Source of the DNA: Prunella strophiata
Lineage: Eukaryota > Chordata > Aves > Passeriformes > Prunellidae
Direction of reading: 5' to 3'
Assembly: GCA_036583965.1 (NCBI GenBank)
Contig: JAZBQD010000027.1
Span: 4,172,687-4,236,686 of the forward strand
Length of the DNA: 64,000 nucleotides
In this document: piece by piece, positions 13,100-25,480 of the stretch
Layout of the letters: each line of letters begins with the position of its first letter
How positions within the stretch are numbered: position 1 is the stretch's first letter
The notes under the pieces: generated by a model
Databases searched by the model: none
What the model saw: only the letters and a program-made list of their open reading frames with translations
What the model was told of the DNA's origin: nothing
Translations under genes and position numbers: made by a program

Positions 13100-13235
13100 A
13101 CTTCTCTGACACTAATGCATGTACACCAGCATGAAATTGGTGTAACTCCAACTCCATTACAATCAATGGAGTTGGCCAATACGAGTCAAATGCAAGGCCA
13201 TTGATTTTGTGCTGGTGTGACTTTATTGACTGGAG
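13100..13235. repeat. Probable ancient palindromic (MITE-like) amniote repeat
   Basis: The core is an 11 bp inverted repeat, CCAACTCCATT (13148-13158) and AATGGAGTTGG (13165-13175), with a 6-base loop. Outer arms pair ACACCAGCA near 13122-13130 with TGCTGGTGT near 13210-13218. The wording, 'GTGTAACTCCA...CAATGGAGTT...GCTGGTGT', resembles an old palindromic repeat that I associate with sauropsid genomes, probably the remnant of a non-autonomous DNA transposon. The family name is not certain. The palindrome is seen directly; the family assignment is from memory. Confidence 0.45.
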
Positions 13236-15826
13236 TGGAGGTGAGGCAGTTTCTGCTGCTGGGGCTCGGGTCTCAGCCAGGCTGTGCCTGTGCTTGGAGT
13301 AGTTGTGACTTTGGTTTCTTGTTTGTTCTTGCACAGCATGATCAGAAATTCCTTCTCTTTTCTGCTCCAGGGTCAGCAATGGGGAATCTGGGAGTAGTGA
13401 GGTCTTGGAGTAGAGCAATTCATAGGGGAAAAGCATTAGGTAATTCAGTTTCACTGAGCAATCTCTAGTTCCATCTGGATGATTTCCTCTGTTATCTGCT
13501 AATGTGGTATCAGAGCAATGATGTGGAGTTTTTAAGCCTGCTCCTTTTTGATGTGATACCCTGCTAAAGCTTACAAAAGCACTCTGAGTGGAGTTTTGAG
13601 TCAGAAAGTTCCCTTAAAGGAGTGATGAGTGCTGTATCTATACCCCCAGCACACTGGGATTGTTCCTGGTTTTCAGCTCTCTGGGCTGGAGTTGCATTCC
13701 CTGCTCCATGGGCAGAGGAGATGTAGTTTTTCCTCAATTCAAATGCCATACCTTTAATATTTCAAAAATCCTTTAAAGCAAGTCCATGTCTTCTATTTTG
13801 CCTTTGTTGCATGAGTGCTGCCCTGTATAATATAAAAGAGAAGCTGGAATATTAAAATGAAATGTTAGTAATTTGCCATTAAAAATGTTGATGAAATCAA
13901 TTCATTCCTTTGAAAAGCTTCTTTTTAATCCGGTCAGCATTTTCTGTGAGTAGAAAATTCACAGCACTTCTGGTGAATAATTGGTGGAGTGGAGTGCAGT
14001 ATTCACCACGACATGGAGTGATTTCCAGGAGGAATTTCAGTAATTATTCCTGCCGTCATTGGAATACTAATAAAAATCTTACTTTAGAAATATTTTATAG
14101 GTCAGTTTTTTTGCCAAGATGCTCTTCAGTGGTGAATCAGCTTCAGTGGTGCTATTTACCCCATCTGAGGAACTGGGTAACATGCCTGAAAGATGCCCTA
14201 GAGACAGAGAAATGAGCATAGTTTAAACCACAATAAACTTAATAAAATGTGTTATTAGCTTAAGTTACATGTAGGATTTTGTTTAAAAAAGAGCTTCTTG
14301 TTTTCAGTAGATACGAGAAGTATTTTATGAATACAGTCAACTACAGCAATTAAATACAAAGGGGAATTAAAGGCTGTGGTTGGAGTACTAGGTATTTTTC
14401 TGATATTTGATGAATTAAAGAGTTATTTGGCAGTGTTGTTCTGGAAGACACAACAGACAGTACAGAAAACTGCATAAAGGACATAAAACTCCTTCTTTTA
14501 TCATAATATATAGAAAATTGGGAGTGGAAGGAAGTACACACTCATTTTAGAGCAAACAAAACTAAATATGTGATCTGGAGGCAGCTGTGAGTCTTAGAAA
14601 GCCATGTAATTTAGGGAGTGAGTGGGAGATGAAGGGTGCTGGGTTCCAGGGGAGGGTTTGTAGGGGAATAGATGTTTCTGTAGTATCTCAGTGTGGGCAT
14701 GTCAACAGTAAAATTCCTTTCACCTTACAGGCTGCAGAAATACCAGTAAAGAAGTGGCAGGAAAAGGCAGTGCTTGGCATGGAGTGCCATAAAAGAGAGT
14801 CCTTTGGCTTTGTCACTGGAAGCAGTGCATCCTGCTGTTCTGGGGGCAAATGGCAAAACTGGAGGAGAGGGACGGACAGAGCAATCCAACAGAGGCTGTT
14901 TTCTGTGGCAGGGCAGCCAGAATTTCAGTGCACAGTCTAGCTTAGATTTTCCTGTTAAACACTTTACAGAGTTTGCTGTAATGAAGTGTCACCCACAGCT
15001 CTCCTGTTTGCTTTTGTTTCCTCCTCATTTTCTCCTCTCTGTCAGTGTCTTAATCTCTCTTTTACCTCAGCTTGCTCCTTTTCTGGTTCTCACTTGCAGG
15101 CCTTGTTAGCTGCAGTGTATCAGTGGGTTTTGGATCAGTCCCTTGGGTTCCTGTTTGGAATTAGTGCAGTGCCTGCTGTGACAGATGAATCCTCTGATGT
15201 TTGCCAGCCCTGACCATTGGGGAAATGAGCTGATGAGTACAAAACAGTGTGAGCAGCACCAGAGGATTTCCTGGCCCCTCTCCCTGGAGGGTACAAAGAG
15301 CACTGGTGGCAAGGGATGGGTTTTCCATCCTCTGTGTGGTGCTGTTCTCTGTGTTAGGCTTCGAGGGCAGGTGGGAAGTGGATTAGTAACATTTTCTCCC
15401 TTTACACTTAAACTGGTTTTAGTTTTCCAGCATCACAGAACTTTTCACTTCTCTTTTCACTTTTATTTTACCCTTTTAGTATGTTTGGGCTTTGTTTAAC
15501 ACTTGTAAAACCACGGGCATCAACATGATTATTTTGGGTGCTTTGGAGGAGAAAAAATTAATTGCAGGACTCCAGAGGCATAAAAGCAGGGGCTAAGGAT
15601 GGGAGCATGGCTTTTGTTTTGTCAAACCAGTGTTTGGGAGGTACCATCCTCGTGTCAAATCCCACTTTGTGGCTGTGGAGAACTTAAATACCTAGGGAAT
15701 GCCAGGGCTTAGTTACAAATCCTTTCTAAGACTGCTTTTCTTTTATATAAGCAGATGGAAACTGGTTTCAGGGGAGGAAACTTCTTAAGTTTTGAAGTCC
15801 CCAAGAAATTTAATTAATTCATGTAT
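13236..15826. other. Noncoding block, nothing specific seen
   Basis: No gene or repeat could be recognised. Local GC rises around 14590-14940 and 15100-15400. Open frames there (up to about 117 codons) overlap one another in several frames without a preferred one, which argues against coding. Confidence 0.65.
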
Positions 15827-15935
15827 TTGAAAGCCAGAGGGGAAGTATTATGATCATCTTGTCTGACCTCCTTCATAACTTGGGCCAAGGGAAGTCTCCT
15901 AATAACCCCTACATGAGCTCACTGGAGCGTGGTTG
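15827..15935 (-). mobile_element. Ancient CR1-like LINE 3' fragment
   Basis: On the + strand the words GAAAGCCAGAGGGGAAG, TTATGATCATCTTGTCTGAC and CTCCTTCATAACTTGGGCCA follow the order seen in an old reptilian-type CR1 3' end. In intact copies a 'ccagaaggga..attatgatcatctagtctgacctcctgcataac'-like pattern is found. The element lies on the minus strand. It is more diverged than the copy at 11647-11956 and of a different subfamily. The assignment is from memory of the family and not from an alignment. Confidence 0.6.
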
Positions 15936-16049
15936 AAAAGACAAATGATTTGACAGAAATTGTTGTTTCACAGGCATGTGGGGGAGGCGAGTGGAGCTTG
16001 GCACTAATTTCCCCGTGCATAAAGGGTCCAACCTGTGTTAATCCTAGCT

Positions 16050-17060
16050 GCAAAGTGAATTTACAGAAATATTTCTTTGCTAAGGCTTTAGGTTTTGTGC
16101 TGGCATAGGAGTAATAGAGAGCACAGGCTTAAGAACTTCTCCTGGAATTAAGAGCCAGTTAATTCCAGAATGCGCTGATTGTGTTCCTGCTGTAGCCACT
16201 TAATAAGGCCATGGAAAATGTCAGTATTTTGTTAAAACGAAGAGCTCAGAATCCTCTTTAGGAAAAGCTGAGGCATGCACATAACATTGCAATAGCTGGA
16301 GCAGTAGCAAGGCACACAAGAGATTGTTAGAGTGGATGGATACGTGTAAGACGATGGATTTTTTAAATTTTTTTTTTTTTTTTTTGAAATGCAGCTAACA
16401 GAATTTTGTCTTTAGAGCAGGGAGAGAAATGTGGCAGAACTGATCAAAGCAAATAGCATCTCATTGATAAAACACATGCTGCAGTACTTCCCACAGTTGG
16501 GAGGCTGTGGTATTTAACAACGGTGACCTAGATTGGAGGAGACAATGAAAGCTGTTGCGGTGAGGAGCAGATTGACTGCCACTCTCATCTGGGTAATAAA
16601 CGGCTGAAATATGGACAGTGCATGGAAGTTTACTAATGTGGCTTACATAAAGACCTACACTTTTGGAGGCATTGTCTCTGTATCAAATTCAGTTTGAACT
16701 ATAGCTGGTGTCTGACAGATGTTTATGTGCTCCTTTACAAAGATACCTATTACTTTATTCAAGGATCTATGAGCCTGTGAGAGTATGACCTGATTAGGTT
16801 TGAAAGTAAATCAATATGTGAACCTGTCCAAAAACAGACATGCATTCATTTTAAAAAATATTACTCAGTGGGATAGCCTCGAGGGGATATAGCTTTTCTG
16901 GAGAGTTTCAGATGAGATGGCAGTCATATGTTGTTACTTTAAAATATTCAGTGCCATTCAGATGCTACTATTTCAGCTGGCCTGTTGGAAATAGCTGACA
17001 ACAGGAGATGACATTCCTGATGCTTTGTAGCCACAATGGCCTTCTAAGACATTAAAACTT
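16050..17060. other. Possible conserved noncoding element cluster
   Basis: This kilobase keeps more CpG dinucleotides than the surrounding DNA (for example in AACGGTGACC, TTGCGGTGAG and AAACGGCTGA near 16519-16605). Apart from the T run at 16368-16385 it has almost no low-complexity sequence. It has no open frame of note. Those traits fit a conserved regulatory element or noncoding exon in a low-CpG region. Conservation itself cannot be tested here. Confidence 0.3.
16368..16385 (+). repeat. T18 homopolymer
   Basis: An uninterrupted run of 18 T's following a short AT-only tract. Confidence 0.9.
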
Positions 17061-17729
17061 GCTTAACTACTGGACCCTGGGGGTATTTGGTATTTATTTT
17101 TAATTTATTTTTTTAATAAGTGGACCTATTATAAATATTTCCCTATTGTGAAGTGGCTCATGTTAGTGCTCCTTGTAGAGTTATGCAGTTAACCTTTGGG
17201 TAAATATAAATCCAAATTCTGGAAAAATAAACTGTCAATCCAGCTGTGACTCGAGAGATGCTTTAAGTAAGTGCCATTGAGCTGTAAAGGCTGATGCATC
17301 CCTACTGTGCTGTAAAACTAAATATTATTAAATTGGGTTGCAGGCAGGGGGAGGGGAAGGAGATGGGGGTTGTGAGGGACATCTGTTCTGCTCAGAGCTC
17401 CTCTCCCTGCTCGTGGGGGGATTTGAAGCGTGAGTGAGGAGGGTGAGGGTGTTCCCCCCAGCACTGCTCCCAGCAGCTGTGCTTGGGGAGAGGCATCTCC
17501 CTGTCCATGGACCTGGCCAGAGAGAGCTTGGCTCCTGGAAAAGCCTCCCTTTGGGAGCTGGTAGTCCTTTTCCCTCTCTGACCAGCCTTCATTTGCTTTG
17601 TCCTTTCCTACTCTTTTCTCAGCTGAGAAGATTCATCGAGATGCTGTTGGTTTATTCAGGCCTGTTACACCAAGCAGGTGTGTTCAGCAAGCACTGCAAC
17701 TTCAATTTGTGCCTCGCTTGATTTTTCTC

Positions 17730-17744
17730 TTTTTTTTTTTTTTT
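17730..17744 (+). repeat. T15 homopolymer
   Basis: An uninterrupted run of 15 T's. Confidence 0.9.
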
Positions 17745-17829
17745 GCCATGCGGTGCTTATTCAGATTCCACAGAGGGGGGAACAGGGAATTTTGTATTTC
17801 AGAATCAGTTCAGCAGATTTTGAAAAGCT

Positions 17830-18320
17830 ATCTTTGAATATTCTATAATACACAGACAGATTTGAAGAGCTTATTAAAGAAAGCCCCTGACACACTTCAG
17901 CAATATTAAATCACTTCAGACGGTGCATGGCAGTGTAATGTTACTGAAGCATTTTAAAATGTTAAAAGAGCCTGGATTTGAAAGTACTGGTGGCTTCACA
18001 GCCCTTACTGTGAAAAGTGATTTAAAGTGTCAAAATTATTCCAGTGTTTGCAGTCTGTTACTTTCTTAGATGACAAAGAAGGGACATTAGTAAATAACTC
18101 TAACTGCTGTTAATCTCTGGCCATCTAACCAGCTGATATGCTGGGTTAATATCTTTATTAAATGCTTATTTAATAAGTGGGCAGCTGTTCTGACAGGCCA
18201 GATGGACTTCTCTGTAATTGTGCTAATAATGAGAACTTTCTCACAAAAAGAAAGGGCAGTAAGAAGATGCATTTGGTGAGGGAACATCCTGACAAATGCC
18301 TTCAGGACAGTCTGGTCCTC
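17830..18320. other. Possible conserved noncoding element
   Basis: This is a non-repetitive stretch rich in TTAAT, ATTAAA and TAAT-type words around 18105-18240. The central part (18110-18180) is especially rich in homeodomain-like cores. No coding frame of note is present. The assignment is compositional only. Confidence 0.22.
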
Positions 18321-20444
18321 TGCCCTCGACAGACTGGCTCCAGTAAGTGGTTCATCCCTCAAAGCAGCAAGGACCAGCAGTGAGAATTGGAGCAATGGGT
18401 TCTTTTTGGCTTAGATGTTTATTCTTTGTGTATTCTTTGCCTCCAGAGCCCTGACATCCCCAGTCCTGCCTCCCTCGTCCTGCTCCAGCACATTCCTGCT
18501 GTGGGTTCACAGCTGGTGCATTTTTGTCCCCAATAAATACACAGCTTTCTCCCTAAATGTTACCTCTCTAGATGTTATCTTCTTGCACCTATCCCACTTA
18601 TATTTCATAGGTTTAGTTAACTATTTTCAGAGATCTTTGCGAAGAAAGATTACTAGATGGGTGTTAAAATTACAGCTTTGTTTGTGTGGAGACAGAGTCT
18701 TTTATACTGAAACATATGATAAGCAAGAGGAGTGGCAAAGTATGTTCTCAGCATAAGAGATGAATAAATTTTTCATTTGTCTTTGTTCAAGTAGGAAGAA
18801 TGAAAGCACTGAAAGAGAATTGGAAGGAGTAAAAATCTGTACTTACTCTCTGGCAATATGGAATTGGTGTATATAAGAATTGAGTCCCTTGCAGATTTTT
18901 TTTTGCTTTTGGTGACATTTCCAGCTACTTCCTGCATTGTGGTTTCTGTCCTCCAGCTGCTGGCCCAGAAGTGCTGGTCTTCTCTACACCCTGAGCAGTG
19001 TCTCTAGGCTGTGAAGGCATCTCAGATATGCCAGAACACCTCAAATACAGATGTTAGAGGTAGTCACAGATAACTGTACTCAAACATCTAAAACCATGGA
19101 TAATTGGCTCAGTAGGTGGAGAACTTCATATGTTTCTCCCTTGCAAGTGGTTTGGCTTTTTTATTTTCCTTTCATGTTTTAAACCCAGAAAATGACTGTT
19201 CCTTTTTGTTTCCTTCCCTAACAGCACTCGAAAGGAGTGAATGAGATGAACTGTTTGGGTTATAGTATCTGAAAGGCTAAATTATTCTCTTGGAGAGACG
19301 TTCTAAATGAGCCTGACCGAGATCCTGGATCTGTGTGAAGAGGACTAAGGATATAGGATGTCAACTGAGACAGAACTTCAAGTGGCTGTTAAAACCAGCA
19401 CAAAGAAAGACTCCAAAAAGAAAGGTAGTGACTCATTTCTCTGCATTTGTGTGTGTTTTGTACTTTAATCAGCTCCTACATCAGCCACCTTTGGCACATC
19501 TGTGGCTCTTCTGTTATCTGTGGGCTCAGTGAAAGTGGGATTTGTTAAGCTCAGTGGAAGTCTGGTACAGAAATATGGGGTTTGATTGCTCTGACATAAA
19601 AAATATATCCTTTTGAAAGATGAGGATAAATTTGCATATTATTTATGGTTCACAAGGAGAAACAGTGTTTTTAAAATTACTCAACAAAAGATCACTTTTC
19701 TTTTTCTCTGCTGATAAACACATTTTCTTCTAAATGGCTTTTTTTCTGCTTTGTTTTGAACTAACCAGAGCTCAAATGCACTTTCTGTTCCTGGAGTTTG
19801 AATTTTACTGACACTTTGTGAAGTCAGAGAACTCAGTAGCAATCTGTGGAGAGATTAATTAATTTGGTAATTTGGTATATGGAAATATAAACAAGGAGGG
19901 AGAAAACTCAAAATTAAGGAGAAGCTAGTGGAAAATGTATGGTTGGATTAGTTCATATTTGTATTTACAATTTTGTCTCAGACTGTAGAGCAGTTCTTTG
20001 GAGTGATAAGTGTGAGAAATGGGACCATATGAATTTGGTGCTTATGCTTGCTTAAAGATTTTTAGTAGGGATTTTTCTCCTTACACTTTTATTAGAATTT
20101 TTATTGCTTATGGTTTTAAGTACCGATGAATTTGGAGTCCAGGACCTTGAATTCTAGTGGTAGTTCTTGTTGCTCTGTGTAATATATTTGGTTATTTTTT
20201 AAATGTGCACATGAAACTGAGATTGAAAACAGATTTAATATTAATTACTCAAACAAAAAAGTAAAACAAAAAGAAAATAATAATACTAAATAATTTTAAT
20301 ACTCAGCAAGATTTGAACTTTTTTGTGAGCTCTGGAGTTTGTAATTCTGTTTCTTTCTGTGGATGTGTCATTTAGCCATTTACTTCTGAGGATTTTTTTC
20401 ATTTCTCTAAGACGAAAAAAATCTCAGTCTTTACTTATATATGT

Positions 20445-20506
20445 ATAATGCAATTACACTCATTTATAATGCAACTTTATAATGTATAATGTAAATTTTA
20501 CTCATA
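20445..20506 (+). repeat. Degenerate TATAATG(CA) tandem repeat
   Basis: The word TATAATG recurs four times in about 55 bases with variable spacing. It looks like a decayed minisatellite or a chance AT-rich cluster. Confidence 0.5.
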
Positions 20507-21614
20507 GTTAACTTGAACTGCTGGGCAGCAATACCATTTACTGCAGCAATTCTACAAAAACATTTACTAAGGCCTTGTATTCCCTTTGGTTTTTGTATCA
20601 GAAATCTTTATCCTAGAGTTTGTAGAAAATGCAGCAATTAAAAAATTTCAAGTGTTTGTTCAGGAAGATGGTTTAAAAACCTTATGACTGCTCTAGGCCT
20701 ACACTCACAAATCAAAAATGATTCATTTAAGATAAAAAGCTCCAGTCTGGAAAGGCAAGGAAAGGGGAACTTTGATGTAAATGAGAATGGGATCTAAGAT
20801 GTTTAAGGCAAATAAAGTGGTTTGGTTGTAAGATCATTCAGCTTTTGGGGGCAGGCAGGAAATAAAAAAATGTCATTTCTTTGCAATATGGATAGCATCT
20901 TTTTGATCTGTGTCTCCTATGTTATTTCTTCTGCTGGAGGCTGAAATATTTGAAACCAGCAAACAACTCTTTAGGAACTTGACGTTTATGTTAATAAAAA
21001 TATTCAGCATTCAACTTGTAAAAACATTTCCATAAATCACAATAGCTGAACACTTCTCTGCCCAAAATCTGATTCTATCCCCCAAATGGAAATTCTGGTA
21101 ATTACCTTCAGTGCTGAGGGGGAGTATAAATACTGTTGTGTGGCAGTGATGTGAGTGTCTGGAGAGCTGGAAGGGACAGGGAATGGCAGTGGCACATCCC
21201 CAGGGTTATTCTGTCTTGGTGTTGTCTGAGTGCATCCATGCCATCAGCCATGCCAGGGCTGGGGCAGTGAATGCTTCACACAGACAAGGTACACAATGCA
21301 CACACTGCTTGCTATTCAAATCCCACAGAACCAGAGTCAAAAGAAACTTGGTGTGCTCATTTACTTGTCATGGAGTTGTATGCACTTCCCTGTGTTCCAA
21401 CAAAGGAGCCTTCCTCTGTATAGTGGGAGTGATGGACACGTGAAAAACAGGGATTTTTTTTCCCTTTTTTTTCCCAAGTTCATTAACTGTGAGCAGTGGC
21501 AGGTAGCAAGTGCTAACATGAAGTTTCTAACGTTGCTAATCAATGAGTTTGATTATGCAGTGGAACTGAGTATTCCCAAGAAATCAGTCTTTGCTGTATA
21601 AACAGAAATTTCAA

Positions 21615-21662
21615 CTCTGGTGTTTTTTATTTTTTCAGCTCTGGTGGTTTTTATTTTTTCAG
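21615..21662 (+). repeat. Tandem duplication of a 24 bp unit
   Basis: Two adjacent copies of a 24-base unit beginning CTCTGGTG and ending TTTTTTCAG (21615-21638 and 21639-21662) differ at a single position. The near identity suggests a recent local duplication. Confidence 0.95.
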
Positions 21663-22161
21663 CTCAGTGTTTTGTTGCACTTCTGGAAGAGCCATGCATC
21701 CTTGTCCATCCAGAGCAGGGACAGGTCTCTTTTGCTGTATTATCCACTGTTCTGGTAGTTCTCCTGCCTTCTGCAGCTCACAGCACTGCATGGAATGTCA
21801 GTCCCACGTTTGTATCCCACTCTGGAGGTCTGGGGTGACTCTAAGGGGATGAGGATTAATGTGGAGTTGGAGCATGGGACTGGGTTCTTCCTGATCTCAG
21901 CCTAAGTCTTGTGTAGAGTCAGCAAAATCTTTAGTTCTCTTCATCTGCATAAACATCCAGTAAGGTGGTGCTTCTTATTTGGAGTGTTGAAATAAAACAA
22001 AGCTTAATTCCTAGGATTTGTAAGTTGTATGGATATAAAACAATGTAAAGTGTCAGATAAATGTGAGCAGCTCTTCTTACTGATGTACAATGGCCAGAAA
22101 GAAAGCAATGACTTGTACATTTGTGGTAATAGTGCCTGCCTTGAGTTAAAGCCAGTGTGAT

Positions 22162-22217
22162 GTCATTAGTTAACAATTTAATAACCTGTGTCATTAGTTA
22201 ACAATTTAATAACCTGG
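22162..22217 (+). repeat. Tandem duplication of a 28 bp unit
   Basis: Two adjacent copies of the unit starting GTCATTAGTTAACAATTTAA lie at 22162-22189 and 22190-22217. They are identical except for the last base. This points to a recent slippage or template-switch event. Confidence 0.95.
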
Positions 22218-23329
22218 ACAGGTTAGGAAAAAACTCCAGGAGGAGTCTAGTGATATTTAGTGAATGTGAATGCAAAGTCTTGCTGCTGGGATGGACTAAC
22301 TCCCTGCCAGAAGGGGTGGAATGTGTGGTTGAAGTTCCTTTAGGATTTTGCATAACTGCTTTTAGGCTCTGTTGCATAGACTGCTGACTTTTGGGTGACA
22401 GGGAAATAGTTTGATTTGTGCTGCAAATGGGGAAAATGACAATGCTGGTGCAAAGATTTTACCAAATATTTCTGTGATGTGCTGGGAGCACACAGAAAAC
22501 TCTTTCTGTAGTCACATGTAGGGCAGTTCCCTTTGGAACACTTCTCTTCAGGCATGGTGTTTTTACAGCCATGAGCTTTGTGGTCACAGCCAGCTCTGCA
22601 GTGTCTCCACTGTCACCTGAGCTGGTTTGTGAGGCAGTGTCAAGAACTTAAATACAAAACCCTCTCAGAAGCTGCTGTTTGCACAGAATCACAGCTGAGG
22701 AGCTCTGATGTTCTGTGTGTAAGTTCAATATTTACACAATCATATCAGACTGTAATTTTGTGTGTTAACATTATCACCCTGGATAACCTTAAAAGCAAGG
22801 CTATTGGAAAATCAGGTACAAATTTTGCCTTTTATTCAGCTCATATTGATCTGATGGATCCAGGGTTGGGTGGGCTCTAGAAATGCTTCCTGGTCACACT
22901 CCTGGCAGAGGGGTTGGAATTTTAACTGACCTGGAAATGCCATTATGGGTACAGAGGTGAGCCAGGCACCTCCCTTCCTCTCCAGATTGTCACTTTTTCC
23001 TCTCTGTGCTGTGAAGCTCCTTGTCCCTTGAGGACCAGTGTTTCACCCTGACCTCCAGAGCCCTCCTTCCTACACTTTATTCCATTTTACAGGCTTACAG
23101 TGCACTAGGTGTTATTAGAGGGGATTATATTTCTGCCATCCCCCACCTCCAGCCCTAATCTTCATGCTACTCTTGCTGATATCTGCTGGTAACTTCTTTG
23201 TAATTATCTTTTTTGCTCACATTTTAAAAGCTATCCTGGAGAGGTTTCATGTTGCTCTCTAAGTGGAAATGGTGAAAAATTCTCAGGAGATTTAGAAAGC
23301 TCAATTTGAGGACTTTTTTTGGCAATAAA

Positions 23330-23342
23330 TTTTTTTTTTTTT
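23330..23342 (+). repeat. T13 homopolymer
   Basis: An uninterrupted run of 13 T's. Confidence 0.9.
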
Positions 23343-24900
23343 GGTGAGTCTGCTGAAAATCATATGTTCTTTAAGAAGTGTTTAGAGAATTAATGATATA
23401 ACTAATGCTCTTAAATGCTGATGTTATTTTGTTTGTTTATGTCATCTGGTTCATTAAGAAGTGGATAAAAATTGTGTGTTTGTATTGTTCAGGATAGGAA
23501 ATTAGAATTTTTTTTTATTAGCCAGAGTTGTTAGAAACATAAACCATGTTTGTCTTGTAGTACATGGGGGAAAAGTCTTGTTGTAAGTGTGTATAGATTA
23601 TTGAATCAAATTGAAAACATTTACTTGAGCCTATCGGAATTAAAATTGATTTAGAAACCTCTCTGGGGGAAATGTGTTGCATTGATGTTGAATTCACACT
23701 GATAAGTGCCTGGGAAAATCCCTTCTTGCAAAATTAGCTGAACAGGAAAATTGAAATGGGAGGTCAGCAAAGAAGTGAGCCAGGCTACCAAATTTCAGCT
23801 CAGATCTGTGTCTGCTTAGGGTAGGTCAGGGGACTTTCCTAGAGATTTATTCTCTTCCTTTTGCACTTAAATTCTGTAATTTTTCTATTTGAAGCTTAGC
23901 GCTTGTTCTGCAATTCCATCTCTCATTGTATCCACATCATAAGACTCCTAAGTCAATTTTCAAAATGCCAGGGACTAGTAAAGAATGGCAGCACATTCAG
24001 AGAGAAGCTTGGGCACGTTGGCACTCAGCATGGTGGTGGTTGATGCTCAGGTCCCCTTGGGTGAGATCCCCTTGTTTATTGGGTTTCCAGAAGCACGTGG
24101 CATCTGGGAGCAGCTCAGAGCAGGCAGAGTGCCAAGCTGGGATTGCTGCACCCAGCCAGTAGGAATGGGACATTCAGGGAGGGTGGGACGTGCTCTGCTG
24201 GAGCTGGAGGTCTTCTCCTGGCCTGGAGCTGGGTGCTGTGTCCTGGCTGGATGGACATCCAGGTGCCCAAGCCATGCTCCAGGAGGGAGAGCTGGTTCAT
24301 GCCAGGTGAGGAGTTTACCCCAGGGGGGTTTGCATGGCAGGGCTGGCTTGGAGGTGGGAGATGTGAGTCTGCTCCTCTTGGGATCATGCTGGCAAAAAGC
24401 TTAATTGTCCCATTTTATCTCTCCTGAGTGCTGATTAAAAGGAAAGCAGTGGCTGTAGGATCATTCACGTGTGGATTGGCCTGTGGCAGAGTCACATCTA
24501 TTTCCTGGGTCTTTTAAGCACTAATGAGAGGCTGGGGTCTGTCTAACTATCTAAAGGAAAACCTTTGCATCCCCAGGAGCAAAACTCTTGTCAGACTAAG
24601 ATCAAACAGGAGCTACCTAGTTAGTTTAAAAGCCTTTGGGGATAGGAAGCCTTTAAACGAGGTTAAGTTTTGTCATTGTCAGTTTTCATCAGAGGTGCCT
24701 GATGCTACCTCAGTCCTGTTTTGGGTTTCTTAGACCTCATTTGAATCCAGTCTTTGCACTAATCATTGCTAAACTCCAGAGTGGAGTGGAGGTTTCTGAT
24801 GGATGTAAAAGTTACAATTTTGCTGACACACAGTAATCTTGGTGCAGTTTTTGCAACTGGGTTTCCAGGTTGGAACTTCAGTTTAAATTAATAAGTGCTA

Positions 24901-24963
24901 TGATGGTGGATTACTTTTTTAAATGAATTGGATAGTGATGGTGGATTACTTTTTTCATGAATT
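24901..24963 (+). repeat. Tandem duplication of a ~35 bp unit
   Basis: TGATGGTGGATTACTTTTTT occurs at 24901 and again at 24936, each followed by ATGAATT. The second copy is shorter and differs by a small indel after the T run. Confidence 0.9.
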
Positions 24964-25159
24964 AACTTCTTTTTAAAAACTTTGTGATCAACTACCAACA
25001 ATTAAAGCATCATCAGCATAATGAGGCATTTCAAGATGTCACATTGGTATAGGTTCATTTATTTTTCTGATTATGTGGCTAAGATTCATGGAATTCAGCA
25101 AAATTTAAATTTGATCTAAAAAGTAATGAACAGAGGAGCTTCTTTCATTGACTGGGAGT

Positions 25160-25480
25160 GTATTTGCTTTGTTTCCTTGCAGTAGCTATGAGTTTTTCAA
25201 TAATTTATAGATCAAGTAACAGCAACATTAATTGATACACTAATTGTGTCCACATGCCTGCCTTTAACAAATCTCTTTTGTGAAATGATTACTGACAATA
25301 TTAATTGCACGTCTTTTGTGAGTTGATATAAGTTATGAATTCATTCTCAAGTTGAAAGGGGGTGGGAAAATCATTAATTTTGACATTGTGTAGCTATAAT
25401 TAACAAGGGTTATCCAATAACCTATCATCAATTAGTGAGCTCATGAATTCTGTTTTAAATACCATATACCAAAGGGGTCT
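25160..25480. other. Possible conserved noncoding element, TAAT-rich
   Basis: About 320 bases with many TAAT/ATTA cores in varied contexts (ATTAATTGATACAC, AATTGCACG, TCATTAATTTTGACA, TATAATTAACAAGG, ATCAATTAGTGAGC). There are almost no homopolymer runs and no useful reading frame. Such dense and varied homeodomain-type cores are typical of developmental enhancers. That is inference from motif content, since TAAT words are common in AT-rich DNA. Confidence 0.3.

Larger units (their letters stand above)
15936..21614. other. Noncoding block with candidate conserved elements
   Basis: No gene was seen. The block contains two stretches that look like conserved noncoding DNA (16050-17060 and 17830-18320), T runs at 16368-16385 and 17730-17744, and a degenerate TATAATG-rich patch at 20445-20506. 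The interval 18400-20400 shows nothing specific. Confidence 0.6.

Noticed and set aside
23985..24404. 139-codon + strand open frame with overlapping frames
   Set aside because: Three frames are open at once in a GC-rich patch. No preferred frame and no domain.
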